Assembly: GCA_903925445.1 (NCBI GenBank)
Contig: CAIYFE010000159.1
Span: 1 to 13,504, forward strand
Origin: an uncultured Burkholderiales bacterium
GTDB taxonomy: Bacteria > Pseudomonadota > Gammaproteobacteria > Burkholderiales > Burkholderiaceae_C
DNA length: 13,504 nucleotides
Direction of reading: 5' to 3'
In this document: positions 7,583 to 13,504 of the stretch, piece by piece
Numbering within the stretch: position 1 is the first letter of the stretch
Layout of the letters: the number at the start of each line of letters is the position of its first letter
The notes under the pieces: model-generated
Told to the model about the DNA's origin: nothing
What the model saw: only the letters and a program-made list of their open reading frames with translations
Databases searched by the model: none
Translations under genes and position numbers: made by a program

Positions 7583-9081
7583 GCTGCGACTCCTTCAATC
7601 AGACCCATTTCACGCAACTGTGCAATCTTGTAGCGCAATGTGCGTGGGCTAATGCCCAACTTGGCGGCTGCTTCAATGCGGCTTTCTGTGCTTTGAATCG
7701 CAGCCATGATGACTTGGTGCTCGCTGACTTTGACGGCCTGCTCCAAATTCACGGGTTCAGCCGTGACGACGCTGGGCACGCCTTGTTGGGCAGCCATCTG
7801 CGCAAAATTTTGCGCATCCACCGCCACGGGCGTTGCCATCGGATTTGCCAGCGCTGCTTGAGAAGTCAACGCCACGGGTGAAACTTGTGCCAATGCCATG
7901 GCATCGCGCACGGTGGCATCAACGGGCGGGAAGCTGGCTTGATCCATCAACACGCCATCGTCAAACATCAAATGAGCGGGCGTGATCACGCGACCCGAGG
8001 ACAAGACCACCGCGCGTTGCACCACGTTTTCGAGTTCACGCACGTTGCCAGGCCAAGGGTATTGCAACAACAAACGCTGTGCTTCTGGCGTCAAGCTGTA
8101 AGGCACACCGTCTTTCACATGGCGCGCCAACGATTGCGAGACCAAAGGCAAGATGTCACCTGGACGATCTTTCAACGGCGAGATGCGCAGACGGAAAGTG
8201 CTGATGCGGAAATACAAATCTTCACGGAATTCACGTTGTTCAATCGCTTGTTTGAGGTCTTTGTTGGTGGCGGCGATCACGCGCACATCCAAATCAACGG
8301 TCAACTCGCTGCCCAAACGATTGAGCTTTTTCTCTTGCAACACACGCAGCAATTTAGATTGAAGCTGCATGGGCATTTCACCAATTTCGTCCAAGAAAAT
8401 CGTGCCGCCGTGGGCTTGTTCAAACAAGCCTTTGTGTTCTTTCAATGCGCCTGTGAAAGCGCCTTTTTCGTGACCGAACAACATGTCTTCGATCAAATGT
8501 TCTGGCATCGCCGCGCAATTGAGTGCGACAAACGGACCACGCGCACGGGGCGACGTTTCATGCAACACACGCGCCAACACTTCCTTACCGGCTCCCGTGG
8601 GGCCGACCAGCAAGGCGGTCACTTCGGTTTGAGCCACGCGTTGCGCCAAGGCCAACAAATGCTGGCTGATGGGATCTACAAACACATAGCTCTTGGTTTT
8701 GAGTTCGGGCGCATTGAGCCCTTGAACTGCTTTTTTCCAAACAGCGGGGCTCCACTCGTCTGCAGGCAATACGTGCAAGGCACCAAAGCGCATGGCCTCG
8801 ACCGCAACTTCCATGCGACGACGGTCAACGCGGCACAACACAGGAATGCTGAACCCCAGCTGCGCCACCAAGGTTTGCACTTCTTGCAACAACTCCGCAC
8901 TGTCGCCCAATCGAATGATGAGCATATGGGTGCGGCGCAACGCAAGGGTGAGGTCACCAAGGGTTGAAACAGTTTCCACGCTGATACCGGCGGCATCCAG
9001 CTGGGCGCGATCTTCAGCACTGATGGGACTGAATGGGTCCAACCACACCGAATGAATGACGTTGACAGAAGAAGCAATCAC
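7579..9081 (-). CDS. Sigma-54-dependent flagellar regulator with degenerate receiver domain
   Basis: This is an NtrC-type activator of about 500 residues, numbered from GTG 9081. Residues 1-125 have a receiver-like layout, but the expected phospho-acceptor Asp position reads LIIRLGD and the beta-5 Lys position reads VLPADEW, so it probably cannot be phosphorylated in the usual way. The AAA+ domain follows: Walker A GPTGAGKE at 160-167, the sigma-54-contacting GAFTGA loop at 207-212, Walker B GTIFLDE at 226-232, and REDLYFRIS near 286-294. A low-complexity Ala/Val/Gln linker (about 395-445) precedes a Fis-type helix-turn-helix (about 457-492). Placed directly before fliE, it resembles FlrC, FleR or FlbD in role, but no kinase gene is adjacent here. 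GTG 9081 is chosen because the open frame's first start (TTG 9120) falls inside the sigma-54 promoter; an AGG precedes the GTG by nine bases. Confidence 0.9.
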   Translation of the reverse strand: MIASSVNVIHSVWLDPFSPISAEDRAQLDAAGISVETVSTLGDLTLALRRTHMLIIRLGDSAELLQEVQTLVAQLGFSIPVLCRVDRRRMEVAVEAMRFGALHVLPADEWSPAVWKKAVQGLNAPELKTKSYVFVDPISQHLLALAQRVAQTEVTALLVGPTGAGKEVLARVLHETSPRARGPFVALNCAAMPEHLIEDMLFGHEKGAFTGALKEHKGLFEQAHGGTIFLDEIGEMPMQLQSKLLRVLQEKKLNRLGSELTVDLDVRVIAATNKDLKQAIEQREFREDLYFRISTFRLRISPLKDRPGDILPLVSQSLARHVKDGVPYSLTPEAQRLLLQYPWPGNVRELENVVQRAVVLSSGRVITPAHLMFDDGVLMDQASFPPVDATVRDAMALAQVSPVALTSQAALANPMATPVAVDAQNFAQMAAQQGVPSVVTAEPVNLEQAVKVSEHQVIMAAIQSTESRIEAAAKLGISPRTLRYKIAQLREMGLIEGVAA

Positions 9082-9115
9082 TTTGAACAGCCTGAAAATT
9101 AAGGTAAGACTGTTT

Positions 9116-9131
9116 AGCAAGGTGCGTGCCA
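9116..9131 (-). promoter_or_regulatory. Sigma-54 (-24/-12) promoter for the regulator-fliE-J unit
   Basis: The minus strand reads TGGCACGCACCTTGCT, matching the classical TGGCACG-N4-TTGC consensus at every fixed position. Transcription would begin near 9105, about 24 nt before the GTG start of the regulator. It lies in the short gap after the small four-cysteine gene. As the next genes have gaps of at most 32 nt or overlap, this promoter could serve everything down to fliJ. Since the first product is itself a sigma-54 activator, autoregulation is possible; an upstream master activator encoded elsewhere is the alternative. Confidence 0.9.
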
Positions 9132-9145
9132 GGCAAAAATGACAC

Positions 9146-9451
9146 CTAAATAATTAAATTAACTTGGATAAATGGCCGAGGAAGGTCGGCTTTTCGACGT
9201 AACGACGAATCTTCGACAGATTGCAATGGTTTGAGGGTGCTGCGAGGCGGTTGTTCGTCGCGCACTTTGGCGGAAAAACCGCCACAAAAGCGCCCATCGT
9301 TGCGCAGCACTTCCATAGAAGGCAGTACACGCGAACGAAACCCCATGAGCTTGCAGCCATAAGGCATGCGCGCATCCCAAGTGATGGCCAAATGTCGGCA
9401 ATCCCAACAATTAGGCCCTCGGGCAAGAGGCTGAGCGGCTGAGTCGCTCAT
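9146..9451 (-). CDS. Small four-cysteine protein coupled to flagellin, function unknown
   Basis: The product has 101 residues from ATG 9451, overlapping the flagellin stop by one base (TGATG). Four cysteines are placed as CWDC (15 and 18), YGC (33) and FCGGF (56), with His20 next to the CxxC. This suggests a small metal-binding fold, probably Zn or Fe-S. The core (residues 12-62) reads like a small family I recall as widespread and uncharacterised in Proteobacteria, with the phrases PYGCKLMGF and LRNDGRFC. I cannot name it. The last 40 residues are basic and look less conserved. A TTG at 9454 gives one extra residue and is less likely. The overlap with the flagellin end implies co-translation with flagellin, so a role tied to flagellin handling is possible but unproven. 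No membrane segment or signal peptide is visible. Confidence 0.75.
   Translation of the reverse strand: MSDSAAQPLARGPNCWDCRHLAITWDARMPYGCKLMGFRSRVLPSMEVLRNDGRFCGGFSAKVRDEQPPRSTLKPLQSVEDSSLRRKADLPRPFIQVNLII
9268..9284. repeat. Perfect inverted repeat, possible activator site
   Basis: TGGCGG-AAAAA-CCGCCA is a perfect 6-bp-arm palindrome with a 5-base spacer. It sits inside the four-cysteine gene, centred about 170 bp upstream of the start site predicted for the sigma-54 promoter, a typical distance for an enhancer. No T-run follows on either strand, so it does not look like a terminator. It may equally be a chance feature of the coding sequence. Confidence 0.3.
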
Positions 9452-12400
9452 CAACCACCCAAGAGTTTGAGCACAGTTTGCTGGCTGGTATTGGCTTGTG
9501 CCAACACGGCCGTCGCAGCCTGCTGCATGATTTGCGCTTTTGCCAAGTTGGTACTGGCCGAGGCGTAGTCAGCATCTTGAATCGCACTGCGCGAGGTCGA
9601 CATGTTGTTGGACACGTTGGTCAAGTTACTGACCGCGTAATCCAAACGGTTCATGACCGCCCCCATGGTGGCGCGCACCGCGTTGACCTTGTCCATGGAC
9701 GCATCCAGCATGTTCAAAACTGCGGTTGCGCCGTTGGCGGTGTTGATGCGAACGGTGCGTTGATCCACGGGCACATTGATGTCGCCCGTGATGTCGCCCG
9801 TGATCGTTCCGCCTGAACCGAAGTCAGGCAAATCAATCGTGATGGTCTGATTTGCACCTGCACCGACTTGGAAAGACAGGCGACCCACTTTGGGAGGATC
9901 CATGTCTTCGCTGGCGCGTCCACCAAAACCGCCCTCTTGGAAGCCCAAGGCAGAGAAGTTGCTGTAAGCCCCCACACCGTTGGTGCCGGTGCTGATCTTG
10001 ATGGGTGTTCCAGAAATATTGGTCGTATTGGGCGCAATGCCGTCGGCACCGGGCTCTGCGGGCAGCATAGGCGCTGCCGAGACGAGTTTGACCGAGCCGT
10101 ACAAAGTTTTGGCTTTGTTTGCAGCGCTGTCACCGCCCAACACGTTGGCGCTGTAATCCGACGTCATGTTCACTGGGGTGACATCGTTGTTGCCCACGCT
10201 GTTTGGCGTGACGGTGCTCAGTGTCATGGACACCGTGCTGCCTGCTGCAACGGTGGCACCGCGCAAGTCAAAGCTGTTTCCTGGCACATTGGCTGTAACC
10301 AAGACGGCTGTGGGTGGATTGGTGTTGCCGTTGGCGTACTCCAAGGTGGCCGTCACATCCATGGCGGGCGCGTTGAAGTTATTGATGGCAGCAGCAATGT
10401 CCGTGGGAGTCACACCCGCGCCAGAAACCGTGACGGGAATGTTGACACCGTTGAGCATCACACTGGCTGTGGATGCTGTTGTTGCGCTCAAGGCAATTTT
10501 TGACACTTGCGCCACTGATCCGCCTTTGTCCAGACCAAAGCTGGCGGCAGACAAACCGGGCACGCTGGAGTCAAACCAGACCGACATGTTGCGTCCGTCA
10601 GAGTTCAAAGTCACACCTGCGCCGTTGTCGGTGGCGCTCACGCCGTCACGACCTTGCAAGGCATTGATGGCATTGACCACTTTGGCACGGCGATCCGCAC
10701 CGGATTCACCGTTGACAAAATCGACCGTGACCTTCACGCCATTGACATACATCGATTGCGGGCCAGTGGGGCCGTAGGTGAAGGTGTTGGTGCCTTGGCT
10801 GACCACAGGATTGGCCAAAGCTTTGACACCTGTTTCTGTCGTGCTGGCGTTGATGGCTGCCGCCACAGCAATCGCGCTGGATGCGGGGTCGCTGCTGGAG
10901 ATGACATTGGTTGACAAGGTGTCATCGGCGGCAACGCTTTGACGAATCGTCACGCCATTGATGGTCAAGTCATTGGTGTTCAAACCTGCCGTTGTAGCTG
11001 GCGCATTCGCCGCCATTTCTTGCATGCTGGCCAAGGTGCTGGGCGTAGGCGTCACTGAGGCAGTGAACGGTGTTCCTGGCACACGCGCTGTCAACAACAG
11101 TTGACCGTTTTTGCTACCCACCGACGCAAACACACCCAAAGTGGAATCTGCATTGATGTGTTGAATCAAACTGGCGGTCAACGCTTGAGGATCTGTGGAG
11201 GCAGCCGTTGCCGAGAAAGGCTGACCATTGATGACCAAGGCCAGCGTATTGCCGTTGGCTGGTGTGCCAATGTTGATGGCCTCGACCTGAGCCGTTGCAG
11301 GCATTGCAGGCACACGAGGCGCAGTATTGAGCACCGCTTGGTTTTTCGAGTAATCGCCGGCATTCAGACCAATGCGAGAAATATCGCCATTGGGTGCAGC
11401 AGTCAACACGATGGGGGCTTGGATTTTTGATTCCAGCGAAATCGTGGAGCTTTGCACGCCTTCGTTCAAACCAATTGCAGAGCCAAAAACGCTGGCGTTG
11501 TTGCTGGTTTGAAAGCTCACTTCGATGTTGCGACCATCGGCAGCGACCAAAGTCACGCCTTTGGCATCCGCGCCAGAGTCGATGGCTTTGACGCCTGTTT
11601 GGTCGCTGATTTGATTGATGGCTTTGACCACGTTCGCACGCGTTGCCTGTGGATTGTTCAACACGGTGGTGATGTCAGCAGACGCGTAGCCGTTGATGTA
11701 GACCACGCCAGTGACCACAGAAGAATCGTCCATCGCCTTGCCGGTGACCACGTTTTCGTTCACCTTGGCATACACGCCGGTGCCGGGCACAGAGGTTTGA
11801 TAAGGCGTCACGATGTTGGTGATGCCCGTCATACCGGTCGAACCCGCTGAATAACTCAACTTGGCAACGCTGCCGTCGCTGGCTGGGTAAGTCACGGTGA
11901 CCATGTTGGAGCCCTGCGCCACAGAAACGGCGCGACCCGTGGTCGAGCTGTATTGCGCACTGCCTTGCAAAGCCATCGCAATTTTTTGTGCGACCGCCGC
12001 TGGGGTGGTGTCGGATGAAGTAATCACCACGCTCACACCGCCCACGGTGATGGTGCCTGGCGAGGGTGTGCCATTGACCATCAAGGTTTGAACTTCAGGC
12101 TGTGTGACCCCTTGGTCTACCGCAGCGCGGTTGATCGCAGCGGCTTTGGCAATCGCACTACCCGCTGCATTGTTGGCAGGCGACAGTTTGTCGTCCGAAG
12201 CCAAAGAAGGGCCAATCACCGTGCCGTTGATGAGCAAATCGCCCGAACGCATGGTTGGAATGCTGCCTTGCACATCAACGCTCAAAGACAAATTACGCGT
12301 TGAGGTGTTCAAGTCCAAAGCGCTGCCTGTTGAATCGCGCAGCGTGTAGGTCAAGGTGTCTGAGATGACCAAATTGTTTTGACCCACGTTGGGGGCAAAC

Positions 12401-13504
12401 ACCACCGCACCTGTTGTGGCGTCGATGCTGCCGGTCAATGCAATTTTCTTGTTGTCAGTTGTCAAGAAATTGGCAGTGATGGTGTTGTTAGCGCCAGAGT
12501 TGGTGACGTTGATGGTCAACGAGCCGGTTTGCAAGAATTTGCCGTTGTTTGAGAACTGCTCTGTGCTGCTGGTCAGCGCCAATTGAGGATCAAACGCAGG
12601 ATAGGCGCTGGGCGTTGCAGGCGCAGTGGCGCTAACCGTCACAGCTGCGCCGTTGTTCACCACAGAGCCGGTGGAGACGCTCAAACCCGAGATTTGGCCA
12701 TCTGCATTGTTAAAACTCAAGGCCACTTTGCCGTAGGTTGCAGCCACTGTGGGGTCGGTGCCCACCAAAGCGGTTCGGCCTGTGTTGCCACCAAAATAGG
12801 CGGATTGGTTGAGCGTGTTTTGAATCTCTGTCAACACACCAGCAGAGCCGTTGGCGGCGTCTGCTGCGGTGATCGTGACAGGTTGCGTGAAACTTTGGCC
12901 GTTGCTGGTCCAAGAAATGTTGATCGTGCCAGCGCTGGGTTGCGTGCCCGCAGCAGGCAAGGCCGCAGAAAAATCCAAAGTCTGCACGGCACCCGCATTG
13001 GCACCTGCAATCGTGCGCGCCGTTGTCGGATTGATGAACACACTGCCCGACAAGTTGTTGGAAGTGGCCTTGTAAACCGGCATCTCGCCCACGCGCTGAC
13101 CGGCTGTGCCGTTGAGCACGGGGAAACCGTTCCATTGCGTTTGGTTGGAGATATCAACAATTTGTTGCTTGAGTTGCTGGAATTCCAGATCCAAGTAACC
13201 GCGTTGGGTGTCGTCTTGGGTTCCGTTGACAGCTTCCAATGCCAATTCGCGCATGCGTTGCATCATGTCCGTGATGGAGTTGGTCGCTCCTTCAGCGGTC
13301 TGGACAAGCGTCACAGCATCGTTGGAATTTTTGACGGCTTGGTTCAACCCGCGAATTTGATTCGTCATCCGGGTTGCAATCGCCATTCCAGCCGCATCGT
13401 CTCGCGCAGAATTGATGCGCAAGCCGCTGGACAATTGCTGCATTGCCGTGCTTTGAAGCTTGCCCGTGTTACCGAGAGCATTCTGTGCAAACAGCGCATT
13501 CACG
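9451..13504 (-). CDS. fliC: Giant flagellin (5' end cut by window edge)
   Basis: This is the filament protein, with at least 1350 residues where typical flagellins have 280-550. The frame is open to the edge. The GTG at 13503 is an internal Val: the visible start, VNALFAQNAL, continues the usual INTNVNAL motif, so about eight residues are missing. Residues 1-140 are the conserved D0/D1 N-terminus (LSSGLRINSARDDAAGMAIA, then QRMRELALE). Residues 1207-1350 are the conserved C-terminal D1/D0 ending in VLKLLGG. Between them lie about 1060 residues of beta-rich, Thr/Ala/Ser/Asn/Val-rich sequence with duplicated modules and no cysteine that I can find. No HExxH motif is present, so it is not a flagellin-embedded protease. 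Its promoter is outside the window. Large surface domains of this kind make thick or decorated filaments in other bacteria. Confidence 0.95.
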   Translation of the reverse strand, partial: VNALFAQNALGNTGKLQSTAMQQLSSGLRINSARDDAAGMAIATRMTNQIRGLNQAVKNSNDAVTLVQTAEGATNSITDMMQRMRELALEAVNGTQDDTQRGYLDLEFQQLKQQIVDISNQTQWNGFPVLNGTAGQRVGEMPVYKATSNNLSGSVFINPTTARTIAGANAGAVQTLDFSAALPAAGTQPSAGTINISWTSNGQSFTQPVTITAADAANGSAGVLTEIQNTLNQSAYFGGNTGRTALVGTDPTVAATYGKVALSFNNADGQISGLSVSTGSVVNNGAAVTVSATAPATPSAYPAFDPQLALTSSTEQFSNNGKFLQTGSLTINVTNSGANNTITANFLTTDNKKIALTGSIDATTGAVVFAPNVGQNNLVISDTLTYTLRDSTGSALDLNTSTRNLSLSVDVQGSIPTMRSGDLLINGTVIGPSLASDDKLSPANNAAGSAIAKAAAINRAAVDQGVTQPEVQTLMVNGTPSPGTITVGGVSVVITSSDTTPAAVAQKIAMALQGSAQYSSTTGRAVSVAQGSNMVTVTYPASDGSVAKLSYSAGSTGMTGITNIVTPYQTSVPGTGVYAKVNENVVTGKAMDDSSVVTGVVYINGYASADITTVLNNPQATRANVVKAINQISDQTGVKAIDSGADAKGVTLVAADGRNIEVSFQTSNNASVFGSAIGLNEGVQSSTISLESKIQAPIVLTAAPNGDISRIGLNAGDYSKNQAVLNTAPRVPAMPATAQVEAINIGTPANGNTLALVINGQPFSATAASTDPQALTASLIQHINADSTLGVFASVGSKNGQLLLTARVPGTPFTASVTPTPSTLASMQEMAANAPATTAGLNTNDLTINGVTIRQSVAADDTLSTNVISSSDPASSAIAVAAAINASTTETGVKALANPVVSQGTNTFTYGPTGPQSMYVNGVKVTVDFVNGESGADRRAKVVNAINALQGRDGVSATDNGAGVTLNSDGRNMSVWFDSSVPGLSAASFGLDKGGSVAQVSKIALSATTASTASVMLNGVNIPVTVSGAGVTPTDIAAAINNFNAPAMDVTATLEYANGNTNPPTAVLVTANVPGNSFDLRGATVAAGSTVSMTLSTVTPNSVGNNDVTPVNMTSDYSANVLGGDSAANKAKTLYGSVKLVSAAPMLPAEPGADGIAPNTTNISGTPIKISTGTNGVGAYSNFSALGFQEGGFGGRASEDMDPPKVGRLSFQVGAGANQTITIDLPDFGSGGTITGDITGDINVPVDQRTVRINTANGATAVLNMLDASMDKVNAVRATMGAVMNRLDYAVSNLTNVSNNMSTSRSAIQDADYASASTNLAKAQIMQQAATAVLAQANTSQQTVLKLLGG
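9778..9801. repeat. Perfect 12-bp tandem duplication in flagellin
   Basis: The plus strand has GATGTCGCCCGT twice in tandem, followed by another GAT. It encodes the repeated ITGD in TITGDITGDINV, within the C-terminal D1 part of the flagellin. It is in frame (four residues) and looks like a recent slippage or duplication event. Confidence 0.85.
10489..10758 (-). repeat. Flagellin module B, copy 2
   Basis: Residues 916-1005: MYVNGVK, then AKVVNAINALQGRDGVSA, GVTLNSDGRNMSVWF, and FGLDKGG. The VV.AIN helix, the GVTL strand, the DGRN turn and the FGL/IGL end all match copy 1. Confidence 0.7.
10825..10980 (-). repeat. Flagellin module A, copy 2
   Basis: Residues 842-893 of the visible flagellin: NDLTINGVTIRQS, ADDTLS, SAIAVAAAINA and TETGV. 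It has the same order of landmarks as copy 1, with a few extra residues before the Ala-rich helix. Confidence 0.7.
11422..11712 (-). repeat. Flagellin module B, copy 1
   Basis: Residues 598-694: VYINGYA, then ANVVKAINQISDQTGVKA, GVTLVAADGRNIEVSF, and IGLNEGVQ. It aligns with copy 2 along its whole length. Confidence 0.7.
12106..12249 (-). repeat. Flagellin module A, copy 1
   Basis: Residues 419-466 of the visible flagellin: GDLLINGTVIG, then a SDDKLS turn, then SAIAKAAAINR and a QGV end. This resembles the flagellin hook IN motif. It pairs with copy 2 (GDL/NDL, INGTVI/INGVTI, SAIAKAAAIN/SAIAVAAAIN). Confidence 0.7.

Noticed and set aside
7885..8967. Plus-strand open frame of 360 codons opposite the regulator
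   Set aside because: It is antisense to the AAA+ domain, whose motifs are intact on the minus strand. Its His/Gln/Phe-rich composition reflects complementary codons.
9082..9120. Upstream TTG start for the sigma-54 regulator
   Set aside because: The TTG is part of the -12 element of the sigma-54 promoter, so it would lie upstream of the predicted transcript start.
9268..9284. The palindrome as a rho-independent terminator between flagellin and the regulator
   Set aside because: No T-run follows the stem on either strand, and it is within a coding sequence well before that gene's stop.
10683..10698. TGGCACG motif inside flagellin resembling a -24 element
   Set aside because: The -12 GC is off by one base in spacing and the flanking bases do not match. 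It lies on the plus strand within the flagellin coding region with no gene to drive.
9451..13504. Flagellin with an embedded metalloprotease domain (flagellinolysin)
   Set aside because: No HExxH motif exists in the hypervariable region, which has almost no histidine.
1..13504. CRISPR arrays, tRNA or rRNA genes, insertion sequences
   Set aside because: No regularly spaced direct repeats, cloverleaf-like sequences, transposase frames or terminal inverted repeats were seen. The region is densely filled by flagellar genes.

Overview
The window is a flagellar gene cluster from what looks like a betaproteobacterium, most likely of the order Burkholderiales (Comamonadaceae-like). The evidence is the moderate GC content, the fliEFGHIJ order behind a sigma-54 activator, and the style of the flagellin. 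This taxonomic call is an inference from gene content; there is no rRNA or other marker. All complete genes lie on the minus strand, so the transcription order runs from high to low coordinates. There is no gene-free stretch above 300 bases.

Layout in transcription order: (1) a giant flagellin (9451-13504, N-terminus cut by the window edge by only a few residues); (2) a small four-cysteine protein whose start codon overlaps the flagellin stop; (3) an exact-consensus sigma-54 promoter (9116-9131); (4) a sigma-54 activator with a degenerate receiver domain; (5) fliE, fliF, fliG and fliH; (6) an extra gene not found in the standard fliEFGHIJ order, encoding a membrane-anchored paralogue of the FliF C-terminus; (7) fliI and fliJ. 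On the plus strand the left edge holds the last 51 codons of an unidentified convergent gene. Its stop codon directly abuts the fliJ stop codon.

Functionally, fliE and fliF encode the rod/MS-ring base, fliG the rotor protein that docks on the FliF C-terminus, and fliH-fliI-fliJ the export ATPase complex that delivers flagellin and other axial proteins. The activator probably works with sigma-54 RNA polymerase on flagellar promoters. The promoter in front of its own gene could drive the whole activator-fliE-J unit, where gaps are at most 32 nt and several genes overlap.

The most unusual item is the 229-residue gene between fliH and fliI. It consists of a single transmembrane segment like the second one of FliF, a charged coiled coil, and a C-terminus that aligns with the FliG-docking tail of FliF, but it has no periplasmic ring domains. 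Also notable are the 1350-residue flagellin with internally duplicated modules, a FliH with a long acidic N-terminal extension, and a FliF enlarged by an alanine-rich coiled coil.
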